From CAZFDT01 sp964518335 (GTDB lineage Bacteria; Planctomycetota; Phycisphaerae; Phycisphaerales; Phycisphaeraceae): a DNA stretch of 17,036 nucleotides. Positions 11,670 through 17,036 of this stretch are shown here, one piece after another. The translations under genes and the position numbers were made by a program. Position 1 is the first letter of the stretch, and each line of letters starts with the position of its first letter. The DNA lies in contig CAZFDT010000103.1 in assembly GCA_964518335.1 (NCBI GenBank), positions 1 through 17,036 of the forward strand. Direction: 5' to 3'. The notes below the pieces were generated by a model. It ran no database searches, was not told the DNA's origin, and worked only from the letters and a program-made list of their open reading frames with translations.

Positions 11670-11685
11670 TGGATGTTTACATCCA
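11670..11685 (-). promoter_or_regulatory. Palindromic operator, likely for the Rrf2 regulator
   Basis: The plus strand reads TGGATGTTTACATCCA: two perfect 7-base arms separated by TT. It overlaps the last base of the -10 box and covers the expected transcription start (about 11678), a classic repressor position. GATG...CATC half-sites with an A/T-rich centre resemble known NsrR sites. Binding is inferred. Confidence 0.65.
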
Positions 11686-11713
11686 GTTTATCGGCCGGAT
11701 CGTGAGGAGTCAA
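11685..11713 (-). promoter_or_regulatory. Sigma-70-type promoter of the nitrate operon
   Basis: On the minus strand TTGACT (11708-11713, five of six consensus bases) is followed after exactly 17 bases by TAAACT (11685-11690, four of six). The start would fall near 11678, inside the palindrome, about 30 bases before the TTG start. No other good promoter is seen before the eight following genes, which are closely spaced, so it may drive all nine. Confidence 0.6.
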
Positions 11714-11734
11714 ATGGGACTTTAAATTTCCGAA

Positions 11735-11779
11735 GTACGCCTGCGCGGCCAGGTTCACCGCTTCGTCCGACTTCTCCAT
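11735..11779 (-). pseudogene. Short ThiF-like relic upstream of the nitrate operon
   Basis: Read on the minus strand this piece encodes DEAVNLAAQAYF. It matches EAVNLAPQAY of the ThiF-like fragment at 2886-2915 in nine of ten residues, and about 26 of 32 bases agree by eye (common core CCAGGTTCACCGC on the plus strand). It begins at an ATG with AAGGA and is in frame with the Rrf2 gene, which gives the regulator a misleading N-terminal extension. It probably marks the outer edge of the inserted nitrate module. Confidence 0.45.
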
Positions 11780-11837
11780 GGAATGTCCTTTCAGTGAGTT
11801 GGGAAGCGATGGGCGTCACCCGCCATCGGGGGTGGTT

Positions 11838-11858
11838 TGGTAATTGAAACGGTTACCA
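11838..11858. promoter_or_regulatory. Inverted repeat, possible operator
   Basis: TGGTAA (11838-11843) and TTACCA (11853-11858) are perfect inverted arms separated by nine bases, giving a 21-base dyad with AAACGG at its centre. It lies about 125 bases upstream of the Rrf2-operon promoter. No partner protein can be named. Confidence 0.3.
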
Positions 11859-11904
11859 CTGCTGCACCGCGAAGGTTTTACGATTGCAGGGCTCGGGACC
11901 ACTT

Positions 11905-12045
11905 GCTGGGGAGATCACTCGCCAGGTCGGTCTTCCGTCATGCTGCTGCTGCGGTTGACCTCGCTCGCGCCGGCCATCATCGAGGCGATAATTCGGGTCG
12001 ATGAGCCGAGCGGGTTGAGCCTGGAGAAGCTGCGGGCGGGAGTTA
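11905..12045 (+). pseudogene. Recombinase-associated helix-turn-helix relic
   Basis: One frame gives GEITRQVGL; after a frame change near 11932 the next gives VMLLLRLTSLAPAIIEAIIR followed by VDEPSGLSLEKLRAG. The series helix-turn-helix, L-R-L-T-x-L-A-P-x-I-x-E-A-I and G-L-x-L-x-x-L is what is seen in the C-terminal part, or the companion protein, of large serine recombinases from planctomycete-like genomes. No start or complete domain remains. The rest of the 11780-12198 interval holds no gene that can be supported. Confidence 0.45.
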
Positions 12046-12104
12046 CCGGTGGGGTGGGGGGAGCAGAGGGAGCGGTGATTGGGTGTTCGAGTCTGCGTGT
12101 CCCT

Positions 12105-12137
12105 GGGTGTCGGGTCCGGGCATGGGGGGTTTACTGC
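12105..12137. repeat. Dispersed 33-base repeat, copy A
   Basis: GGGTGTCGGGTCCGGG, then an ATGG-centred stretch, then GGTTT and CTGC. Copy B at 14558-14589 matches at about 29 of 33 positions with a one-base gap. A GCGTGT a few bases upstream is also shared. Both copies lie in intergenic, relic-rich DNA on the same strand. Confidence 0.6.
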
Positions 12138-12198
12138 TCTGAAAATAGGTTGGTTCCGAGGGTCGCATATACGCCTTAAGCCATTGCTATCATGTGAC

Positions 12199-12555
12199 TT
12201 ACATTTTCATCGTCTGCTGGTGGCCCGCAGGGCCGTGATTGACTGATAGGAATTTACGGATCAGTCGCCAGCGTGTTGTCTGCATGTAGGCGCGGTACGC
12301 CTCGCCGCTCGCCCGCAGGAGTTGGGCCTCCTCGACGGGGATGAAGATCTGGAACGTGTCCACGAGCATGATGGCCCAGAAGACCTGCCCGGCGTGGGGA
12401 TGCATCAGCACCGAGCCCAAGGTGCCGATGGGAAACGCTCGGTACATCGGGTGTCGCACGCTTGCCTGCCGAGGATCGGCGCGGGAGGAGCGTCGCGCCT
12501 TGCTGGACGCGACGCCACTCGACGCACCGAAATTCACGAATGCGACCCGGCTCAT
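12199..12555 (-). CDS. Isoprenylcysteine methyltransferase-like C-terminal fragment
   Basis: 118 residues. From residue about 33 the sequence is that of the C-terminal half of ICMT/PEMT-like membrane methyltransferases: VRHPMYRAFPIGTLGS (the R-H-P-x-Y motif), a hydrophobic stretch (about 44-70), then PVEEAQLLRASGEAYRAYMQ, the E-x2-L-x(6)-Y-x-x-Y motif that helps bind S-adenosylmethionine. Full proteins have about 150-220 residues with several more N-terminal helices. Here the first 32 residues are polar (SSGVASSKARRSSRADPRQ) and unrelated, so it is probably an in-frame deletion product. The ATG overlaps the stop of the GreA/Rnk gene (ATGA), so it may still be translated. Activity is doubtful. 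Confidence 0.6.
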   Translation of the reverse strand: MSRVAFVNFGASSGVASSKARRSSRADPRQASVRHPMYRAFPIGTLGSVLMHPHAGQVFWAIMLVDTFQIFIPVEEAQLLRASGEAYRAYMQTTRWRLIRKFLSVNHGPAGHQQTMKM

Positions 12556-12965
12556 CGCACCGCGACGAGATTGGCCTGGGGCTGGAACTCGATCGCCTCG
12601 ATGGCGATCTTCTTCATGCCGGCGGGCGTCTCCCAGTTCACCTTGTCGCCGATGCGGTAGCCCAGGACGGCTGTGCCCAGCGGCGCCAACACCGACACCT
12701 TATCGCTGTCGAGGTCAGCTTCGTCAGGATAGACCAGCGTCCAGGTCATGACTGAGCCTCGACCTGGCCCGGTGCGGACGCGGATGGTCGAGTACATCGT
12801 CACCACGTCGCCGGGGATCTCCGGCTCGGAGACGACCCGCGCCCGGTTCAGTTCGCGGGCCAGGTCATCCAGGTACCGCCGATCCTCGCGACGATCGGCT
12901 CGCAGTTCGCGGATCATCTCGGTGAGTCGCTGGTGGTCGGCGTCGGTCATCACAATCGTGCGCAT
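12552..12965 (-). CDS. rnk: GreA/GreB-family protein, Rnk-like
   Basis: 137 residues from ATG 12965, with AGGAG 7 bases upstream. A short N-terminal helical part (about 1-45, charged, RELRADRREDRRYLDDLARE) replaces the long coiled-coil hairpin of GreA. The C-terminal FKBP-like domain (about 48-130) contains SEPEIPGDVVTMYSTIRVR, VYPDEADLDSDKVSVLAPLG and LGYRIGDKVNWETPAG, the usual GreA_GreB C-domain series. Short-coil members such as Rnk bind RNA polymerase and compete with Gre factors but do not stimulate cleavage. The gene follows the universal stress gene by 49 bases and is coupled to the methyltransferase-like fragment. Confidence 0.85.
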   Translation of the reverse strand: MRTIVMTDADHQRLTEMIRELRADRREDRRYLDDLARELNRARVVSEPEIPGDVVTMYSTIRVRTGPGRGSVMTWTLVYPDEADLDSDKVSVLAPLGTAVLGYRIGDKVNWETPAGMKKIAIEAIEFQPQANLVAVR

Positions 12966-13014
12966 GAGACATCTCCTGTGGTTGGGGGCTGATGGCGTAC
13001 GTGCCCAGCCCGGT

Positions 13015-13914
13015 TCAGGGTTTGAAGAACAGAACACGGCAAGGCAGCTCATGCAGGTCGACCGCGAGGCGGTGAGTCATGAGTTTGCCCCAGAACGCAA
13101 GGCGTCGCGAGGTGAACGGGATGCACAGCAGGTCCGCGCCGATGGTCCTCGCATACCAGACCGCGTCACAGCCGGTGTTGCTGCGGAGGCAGACCTTGGT
13201 GCGCTTGAGGCCGTACCAGTTGTACGCGTCCAGCACGCGATCGAGTTGCTTACTGAGCCGATCCGCCGTGGTTCGACGGTTGGTCCAGAGGGATCCGCCC
13301 AGCGGCTGACTGTCGGCCTGGCCGTAGAACGTGCGGGGGTCGTACTCGTGAACTACATCGACTTGGAGGGCGCCGCTGTCGCGCGCCCACAGGATCGCCC
13401 AGTCGAGCATCGCCAGCGACGGCATGTCGAAGCCGACCGAGGCCATGACGCGCCTGAAAGGTGCCGGGCGCTGGCGCTGCGATGGAACCAGCATCACGTG
13501 ACAAGGCGAGCCGACCACGATCCGACCGGCGATCGTCATTGCGTGTTGCGTCAGGGTCGCCTGGTTATCCGTGACGCCGGCGATGATCAGGTCCGCCCGC
13601 TTCTGGCGGGCAGTGTCGCAGATCACCTGCTCGGGTGAACCACTCACAATGGCGATCGGGGTGTCCGAGGGCGCGGAGACGGAGGCGAGCATGTTCTGCA
13701 GGCGCTGGCGGGCATGGGGCGTGTCGGTGCCGGCGTGGACGACCTGCAGGTCGGCCCCGAACAGTTGCGCGATCATCGACGCCTCGGCAGCCAAAGCCGC
13801 GCCCCGGCTCGAAGGCGTGAGGCAAGCCAGCACGTTGCGGACGGGCGATCGTGACCACCACGAGCGTGTGCGGTGGGCGGTGACGGACGGAAATTGTGTT
13901 TGCAGGCAGGCCAT
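13015..13914 (-). CDS. Tandem universal stress protein (two UspA domains)
   Basis: 299 residues. Two UspA folds in tandem: about 25-146 (RNVLACLTPSSRGAALAAEA ... ADLIIAGVT ... SPCHVMLVPS) and 153-299 (FRRVMASVGFDMPSLAMLDW ... ADLLCIPFTS ... LPCRVLFFKP). The alpha/beta pattern and the closing C-(H/R)-V-(M/L) strands are typical. The usual G-x2-G-x9-G-S/T ATP motif is incomplete in domain 1 and absent in domain 2, so nucleotide binding is uncertain. The ATG has AGGAG about 5 bases upstream. First gene of the short minus-strand group with the Rnk-like gene. Possible general stress role, cytoplasmic. Confidence 0.85.
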   Translation of the reverse strand: MACLQTQFPSVTAHRTRSWWSRSPVRNVLACLTPSSRGAALAAEASMIAQLFGADLQVVHAGTDTPHARQRLQNMLASVSAPSDTPIAIVSGSPEQVICDTARQKRADLIIAGVTDNQATLTQHAMTIAGRIVVGSPCHVMLVPSQRQRPAPFRRVMASVGFDMPSLAMLDWAILWARDSGALQVDVVHEYDPRTFYGQADSQPLGGSLWTNRRTTADRLSKQLDRVLDAYNWYGLKRTKVCLRSNTGCDAVWYARTIGADLLCIPFTSRRLAFWGKLMTHRLAVDLHELPCRVLFFKP

Positions 13915-14326
13915 GGGTGCTCCTGTGGAACAAGTGCATCACTGATGACAGTCGTGAGAAGCCCTCCTGGCGAAGATGGCCAGGGTTAGTCGGCGCGCAG
14001 ACACAAGCGCCGGCGTTGGCCGCGCTTGCGTCGAGTCAGTTGATCAAGGGTTCAAGCCACACCGGGGTCGAACCAGCTCCACGTTGGTTCGATCACCATG
14101 GCGGCACGGAGCGCAGCACCTGGGGCCGTGGTCACAACTTGAGTTGTCAGGCTCCGCATGGTGCAGGCTCCAAAGAGACATCGCGGCCAATTGGCCACTG
14201 CTGAAGTATAGCCCATTTCCTCGGCAAAATCAACCAATGAACGATCGCGTGAGCTCACGCTGCGGCCCCGAAAGTGTACGGCCCGTAAAGTTGCCCGCAG
14301 CCCCACACGCGGCGCTGCAGTGATCC
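13915..14326. other. Intergenic region with three inverted repeats, no supported gene
   Basis: No reading frame here resembles a known protein. Three dyads are visible: CATCA-C-TGATG at 13937-13947, just upstream of the universal stress gene; TCGAACCA (14068-14075) with TGGTTCGA (14085-14092) around a 9-base loop, extendable by a G-T and a G-C pair; and ACAACT-TG-AGTTGT at 14134-14147. The first and third could be operators for the stress gene group; the second is the strongest stem-loop. No tRNA fold can be completed around it. Confidence 0.45.
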
Positions 14327-14523
14327 TCAGCGATCAACTTGACCCATGATGATGTCGATTGAGCCGATGATCGCGGGCATGTCGGCGAGGAGCGTCATGT
14401 TGGCCTCAACGACGGCGGGAAGGACCGAGAGGTTGCAGAACGTCGCGGCGCGGGCCTTGCATCGATAGCGGATGGGGCCGCCCTGGGATTTGAGAAAGAA
14501 GCCCAGCGTGTCTCGGGGTTTTC
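14327..14523 (-). pseudogene. nuoD: Orphan C-terminus of NADH-quinone oxidoreductase subunit D
   Basis: The minus strand reads LGFFLKSQGGPIRYRCKARA, then ATFCNLSVLPAVVEANMTLL, then ADMPAIIGSIDIIMGQVDR and TGA at 14327. This is the C-terminal signature of NuoD (49-kDa subunit of complex I): G-G-P-x-x-Y-R-x-K-x-R, F-x-N-L-S-V-L-P and I-G-S-I-D-I-(I/V)-(L/M)-G-x-V-D-R. An in-frame TAA lies just upstream (about 14525), so the remaining 330 or so residues are absent and no start exists. No other nuo gene is in the window. Confidence 0.8.
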
Positions 14524-14533
14524 CTTACTGATA

Positions 14534-14547
14534 GGAATCTTGATTCC
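14534..14547. repeat. Short perfect palindrome
   Basis: GGAATC-TT-GATTCC, 6-base arms with a 2-base centre, just outside the NuoD fragment and 11 bases before copy B of the dispersed repeat. It may belong to the same repeat unit or be an operator for the antiporter gene; neither is shown. The rest of 14590-14801 shows no supportable gene. Confidence 0.4.
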
Positions 14548-14557
14548 CCGCGTGTGG

Positions 14558-14589
14558 GGGTGTCGGGTCCGGGGATGGAGGTTTGCTGC
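14558..14589. repeat. Dispersed repeat, copy B
   Basis: Matches copy A at 12105-12137 in the same orientation, including the identical 16-base core GGGTGTCGGGTCCGGG. It lies between the NuoD fragment and the antiporter gene. Confidence 0.6.
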
Positions 14590-14801
14590 GAAGTTCACCG
14601 ACAAGCAACCAAGCGAATGCGCCGGTTTCCGCTGGTGAATAGCCGTAGAATCCGGATAATCATCGTCGCGGGTCAGGCACCGTCCGCGAACGACAAGGAT
14701 GTCGCAGGCAGCGCATCGGCGGCCAAACCGGCGATCACGGCGATATCGCGTCGCCAGCGGAAGAATCAACGGTTGAGCGAACCGGCTGGGAGCAAGCGCG
14801 G

Positions 14802-16280
14802 ATGACTGAAATATACGTGATCGGCCCGTTGATTCTCATTACGGTCGTGTTGGTGGCATCGATGCTGGACCGCTGGAGCGTTCCGGTGATTCTCATCGCG
14901 CTGGGGGCGGGGATTCTATTTGGCAGCGACGTGCTGGCGCTATGGAACTTCAGCAACGCGGTCCTGGCCAACCAGATCGCCAACATCGCGCTGGTGTTCA
15001 TTCTGTTTCAGGGCGGGTTCAGCACGCGTCGCGACGACTTCAAATCGGTAGCGCTGGTGTCGGGCGGTCTGGCGACGTGGGGCGTGATTCTGACGGCGCT
15101 GGTCACCTTCCTGGTTCTATGGGGTGTGCTGCGCTGGCCGGTGGAGAAGGCCACGTTGCTGGCGGTGATTATCTCCTCGACGGATGCCGCCGCCACATTC
15201 TCCATTCTGCGTCGTCAGGCGCTGCCTTCCAAGCTGTCGTCCACGGTGGAGATCGAAAGCGCCGCCAACGACCCGATGGCCATCCTGTTGACCTTGGTGG
15301 CCATCGAAGCGCTGATGGGTGGAAGTGCGCAGTGGTACGTCGTGGTCCTGATGTTTGTCTGGAAGTTTGCCGCGGGGATCGGCCTGGGGTGGCTGCTGGG
15401 GCACGCGGCCGTGTGGGTGTTCAATCGCCTCAAGCCCATGGACCGTGGGCATTACTACGTGCTGTCGCTGGGAGTGGTGCTGCTGATCTACGGGATCGGA
15501 GAACTGGCGCAGAGCAGCGCGATGCTGGCGGTGTTCGTTGCCGGGTTCATCATGGGCAATCGCCCCTTTATCCACAGGCAGGGGGTGGCCAACTTTGTTT
15601 CGGCCCTGGCCACCGTGGCGGACATCGGCATGTTCGTGCTCATGGGCCTGCTGGTGTTCCCCCGCCAATGGGTCGACTTGTGGTGGCAGGGCTTTGTGCT
15701 GTTCTTGGTCTTAACGTTCATCGCCAGACCGGTGGCGGTCTGGCTGGGTACGGTGGGCACGAAGCTGGAGCCGAGGTACCGCCTCTTCATCGCGTGGGCG
15801 GGCCTGCGCGGTGCGGTTCCCATCATTCTGGCCACCTACCCCACGGCCGCCGGCATTGCGATCGGCCAGGAAGTGTTCAACCTCGTCTTCTTCGCCGTGA
15901 TTCTGTCCGTGGCGATCCAGGGGTCCACCCTTGGCATCGTGGCCAAATGGCTCAAGCTGGCGACCCGGTCGCGTCCTAAGCCGCCGTACAGCCTCGAGCT
16001 GATCACGATGGCGAAGAGCGACATGGACTTGATCGTCGTGGACATGCCCGATCCCGAGGGGGCGCCCGGTCCGCGCATCGCTGACCTGAAGTTGCCTGAG
16101 GGGTCTGTCATCACGCTGATCACGCGCGGCGGCGAGGTGATCGTTCCCAAGGGAAGCACGCGTCTGCAGGGCTGGGACCAGATCACCGTGCTGGCACATG
16201 CCCACGACGAAACCGCAATTCGAACCGCGCTGTGGGTCGGGCAAGGCGATGGTGCGAGTGCAGCCGGCGCCAGAGCGTAG
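14802..16280 (+). CDS. CPA1 cation/proton antiporter (NhaP/CvrA-like) with TrkA-C domain
   Basis: 492 residues. About 12 hydrophobic segments (residues 5-390) carry the CPA1 landmarks: FILFQGGF (67-73), ISSTDAAATFSILR with Asp128, ESAANDPMAILLT with the Asn156-Asp157 ion-binding pair, and AWAGLRGAVPIILAT near residue 340. After a basic linker (ATRSRPKPPY) a TrkA-C/RCK-C regulatory domain follows (about 395-480; LKLPEGSVITLITRGGEVIV and LQGWDQITVLAH). This matches NhaP2/CvrA-type K+/H+ or Na+/H+ antiporters of the inner membrane; the ion cannot be read from sequence. The ATG has GGGAG about 9 bases upstream. It stands alone on the plus strand and appears intact, unlike its neighbours. Confidence 0.9.
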   Translation: MTEIYVIGPLILITVVLVASMLDRWSVPVILIALGAGILFGSDVLALWNFSNAVLANQIANIALVFILFQGGFSTRRDDFKSVALVSGGLATWGVILTALVTFLVLWGVLRWPVEKATLLAVIISSTDAAATFSILRRQALPSKLSSTVEIESAANDPMAILLTLVAIEALMGGSAQWYVVVLMFVWKFAAGIGLGWLLGHAAVWVFNRLKPMDRGHYYVLSLGVVLLIYGIGELAQSSAMLAVFVAGFIMGNRPFIHRQGVANFVSALATVADIGMFVLMGLLVFPRQWVDLWWQGFVLFLVLTFIARPVAVWLGTVGTKLEPRYRLFIAWAGLRGAVPIILATYPTAAGIAIGQEVFNLVFFAVILSVAIQGSTLGIVAKWLKLATRSRPKPPYSLELITMAKSDMDLIVVDMPDPEGAPGPRIADLKLPEGSVITLITRGGEVIVPKGSTRLQGWDQITVLAHAHDETAIRTALWVGQGDGASAAGARA

Positions 16281-16431
16281 AAACGCCAAGTCGCTTCGAG
16301 CGGCAAGCCCGTCGACACACCTGTGGAAACCAGACGATGTGTGCTCATGCCACGCTGCGACTATGGCACATTGGAGGCAGAAAACGGAACAGGACCTAAT
16401 GGCATTGGGCGAAGGTGACTACACCGTGTTT

Positions 16432-16745
16432 TCATGGTGATTTACGTAGTTGGCATTGCAGTTGTTCACGGGGTCTGTTCAAGAGGGCGTAGGCCCTGGG
16501 GCGGCGTTTGACGGCGCGGCGTTCGACGCTGCCGGGGCGATGGGGCACGCACAGCAGGGTCGGCAGTGGGTCGTCGGGGCCGGCGTGACGCAGCCAATGC
16601 AGCGCGTCGGCGAAGCTCAGACGTTCCACCGCCACGCCCTGTCGCTTCGCGGCCGCGATCATGATCGCCCACACCAGGTTGTACACCAGCACGAACATCG
16701 CCAATTCCTTGAGCACGCCTTGGACCGACTCGCCCGGCGTGACAG
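16432..16745 (-). pseudogene. IS4-type transposase, C-terminal fragment
   Basis: The minus strand encodes GVLKELAMFVLVYNLVWAIM, then AAAKRQGVAVERLSFADALH, then PGSVERRAVKRRPRAYALLN and RPREQLQCQLRKSP before the stop at 16432. This is the C-terminal end of IS4/DDE_Tnp_1 transposases: the Y-x-L-V-x-x-(V/I)-M segment with E-x6-Y-nearby catalytic helix, the S-F-x-D-A-L-x-W-L motif and the basic R-R-P-(K/R)-x-Y-x-L-(M/L)-N-x-P-R tail. The N-terminal two thirds, with the catalytic aspartates, is missing beyond about 16745. Confidence 0.75.
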
Positions 16746-16910
16746 GTGGAACTGGACTTCCCCGCGTTCGGTGTGCGCGGCTGGCGAGTCCAAGGATAGG
16801 GACCTTATTGGGGGAGGGCCTACAAGCCACGTGCTGCAGGTTTCCTTCGGTGTCGGATGGCTACCGGTTCGTTAACTGCCGGCGTCGGGACCCCGAGGCC
16901 AACCATCCCT

Positions 16911-17036
16911 GTTAAACACTTTGACCGCAAAACTCGCGCCTGCTGTCAACCATTCGGTTGATCTGTGTACCTGCAACCCATTCTCAGACCGCGTGCTTAA
17001 CGGAATGGCGCGAGCACGAATACGGACCGGTCCATC
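16911..17036 (+). repeat. Insertion-sequence left end, direct repeat copy 2
   Basis: About 91% identical to 51-175 and in the same orientation; it runs off the window end, so a second copy of the integrase-type element probably follows. The sequences before the two copies share only a short ATCCC, so the boundary at GTTAAAC is probably the true element end. Confidence 0.75.

Noticed and set aside
11648..11779. N-terminal extension of the Rrf2 protein to an ATG at 11779 with AAGGA upstream
   Set aside because: It would place the -35/-10 boxes and palindrome inside the coding region and gives an atypical 195-residue protein; the extension carries a ThiF-like piece. The TTG at 11647 gives the family's normal length.
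11844..12179. 111-residue plus-strand reading frame
   Set aside because: Only its middle (LLLRLTSLAPAIIEAI) resembles a protein family and the matching upstream part is in another frame, so it is treated as a relic, not a gene.
14060..14100. tRNA-like TTCGA arm
   Set aside because: GGTTCGA occurs on both strands because of an inverted repeat, but no acceptor, D or anticodon stem can be built around it.
14052..14306. 84-residue minus-strand frame between the stress gene and the NuoD fragment
   Set aside because: No recognisable domain or good ribosome site; it spans the inverted repeats.
14554..14805. 83-residue plus-strand frame overlapping the antiporter start by ATGA
   Set aside because: Its beginning lies in the dispersed repeat, the sequence resembles nothing known and has low complexity near the end; the overlap is probably chance.
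16281..16431. Possible small gene ending DYTVFSW at 16440
   Set aside because: A GGAGG is present near 16373 but the following peptide is short, unrecognised and runs into the IS4-type fragment on the opposite strand.

Overview
The window is high-GC bacterial DNA with AGGAG-type ribosome binding sites and many ATGA start/stop overlaps. The gene families (a nitrate reductase gene set with a cysteine-free DUF1858 fusion, large serine recombinase and ThiF relics, a HARE-HTH fragment, an IS4-type transposase tail) suggest a Planctomycetota-like organism, possibly a Phycisphaerae relative. This is inference from family resemblance; the window holds no rRNA or other taxonomic marker.

Layout. (1) 1-3310 is a gene graveyard. 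It starts with a strong hairpin and the left end plus 5' part of an integrase-type (DDE) insertion sequence. Broken phage head genes, the tail of a HARE-HTH gene, a decapitated large serine recombinase, a truncated ThiF-like gene and an IS91-type transposase relic follow. (2) 3470-11713 is the intact core, nine genes on the minus strand, tightly packed and often overlapping. In transcription order they are an Rrf2-family regulator, a hemerythrin-like protein, a membrane fusion protein (ScdA_N-like, NnrS/heme-copper-oxidase-like and DUF1858 segments), a NarI/DsrM-like membrane cytochrome with a zinc ribbon, a NasA/NarB-type molybdopterin nitrate reductase, a four-cluster ferredoxin, a Tat-type Rieske protein, a small two-helix membrane protein and a NarK-type nitrate/nitrite transporter. 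A promoter with a palindromic operator lies just before the Rrf2 gene. (3) 11735-12198 again holds ThiF-like and recombinase-associated relics and a dispersed repeat, so similar mobile debris lies on both sides of the core. (4) 12199-13914 is a minus-strand group: a two-domain universal stress protein, a GreA/Rnk-type protein and the C-terminal part of an isoprenylcysteine methyltransferase-like protein. (5) 14327-14523 is the orphan C-terminus of NuoD, followed by an intact CPA1/NhaP-type cation/proton antiporter on the plus strand (14802-16280). (6) The right edge has an IS4-type transposase tail and a second, same-orientation copy of the insertion-sequence left end, about 91% identical to the first.

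How the genes may work together. The transporter brings in nitrate. A membrane module (cytochrome, Rieske protein, small membrane protein) would pass quinol electrons through the four-cluster protein to the cytoplasmic molybdenum enzyme. The hemerythrin, the NnrS-like fusion and the Rrf2 regulator look like an NO/nitrosative-stress layer built into the operon. No nitrite reductase or molybdenum cofactor gene is present. The combination reads as an unconventional, membrane-coupled nitrate reductase with built-in NO handling, carried on an island framed by mobile-element relics.
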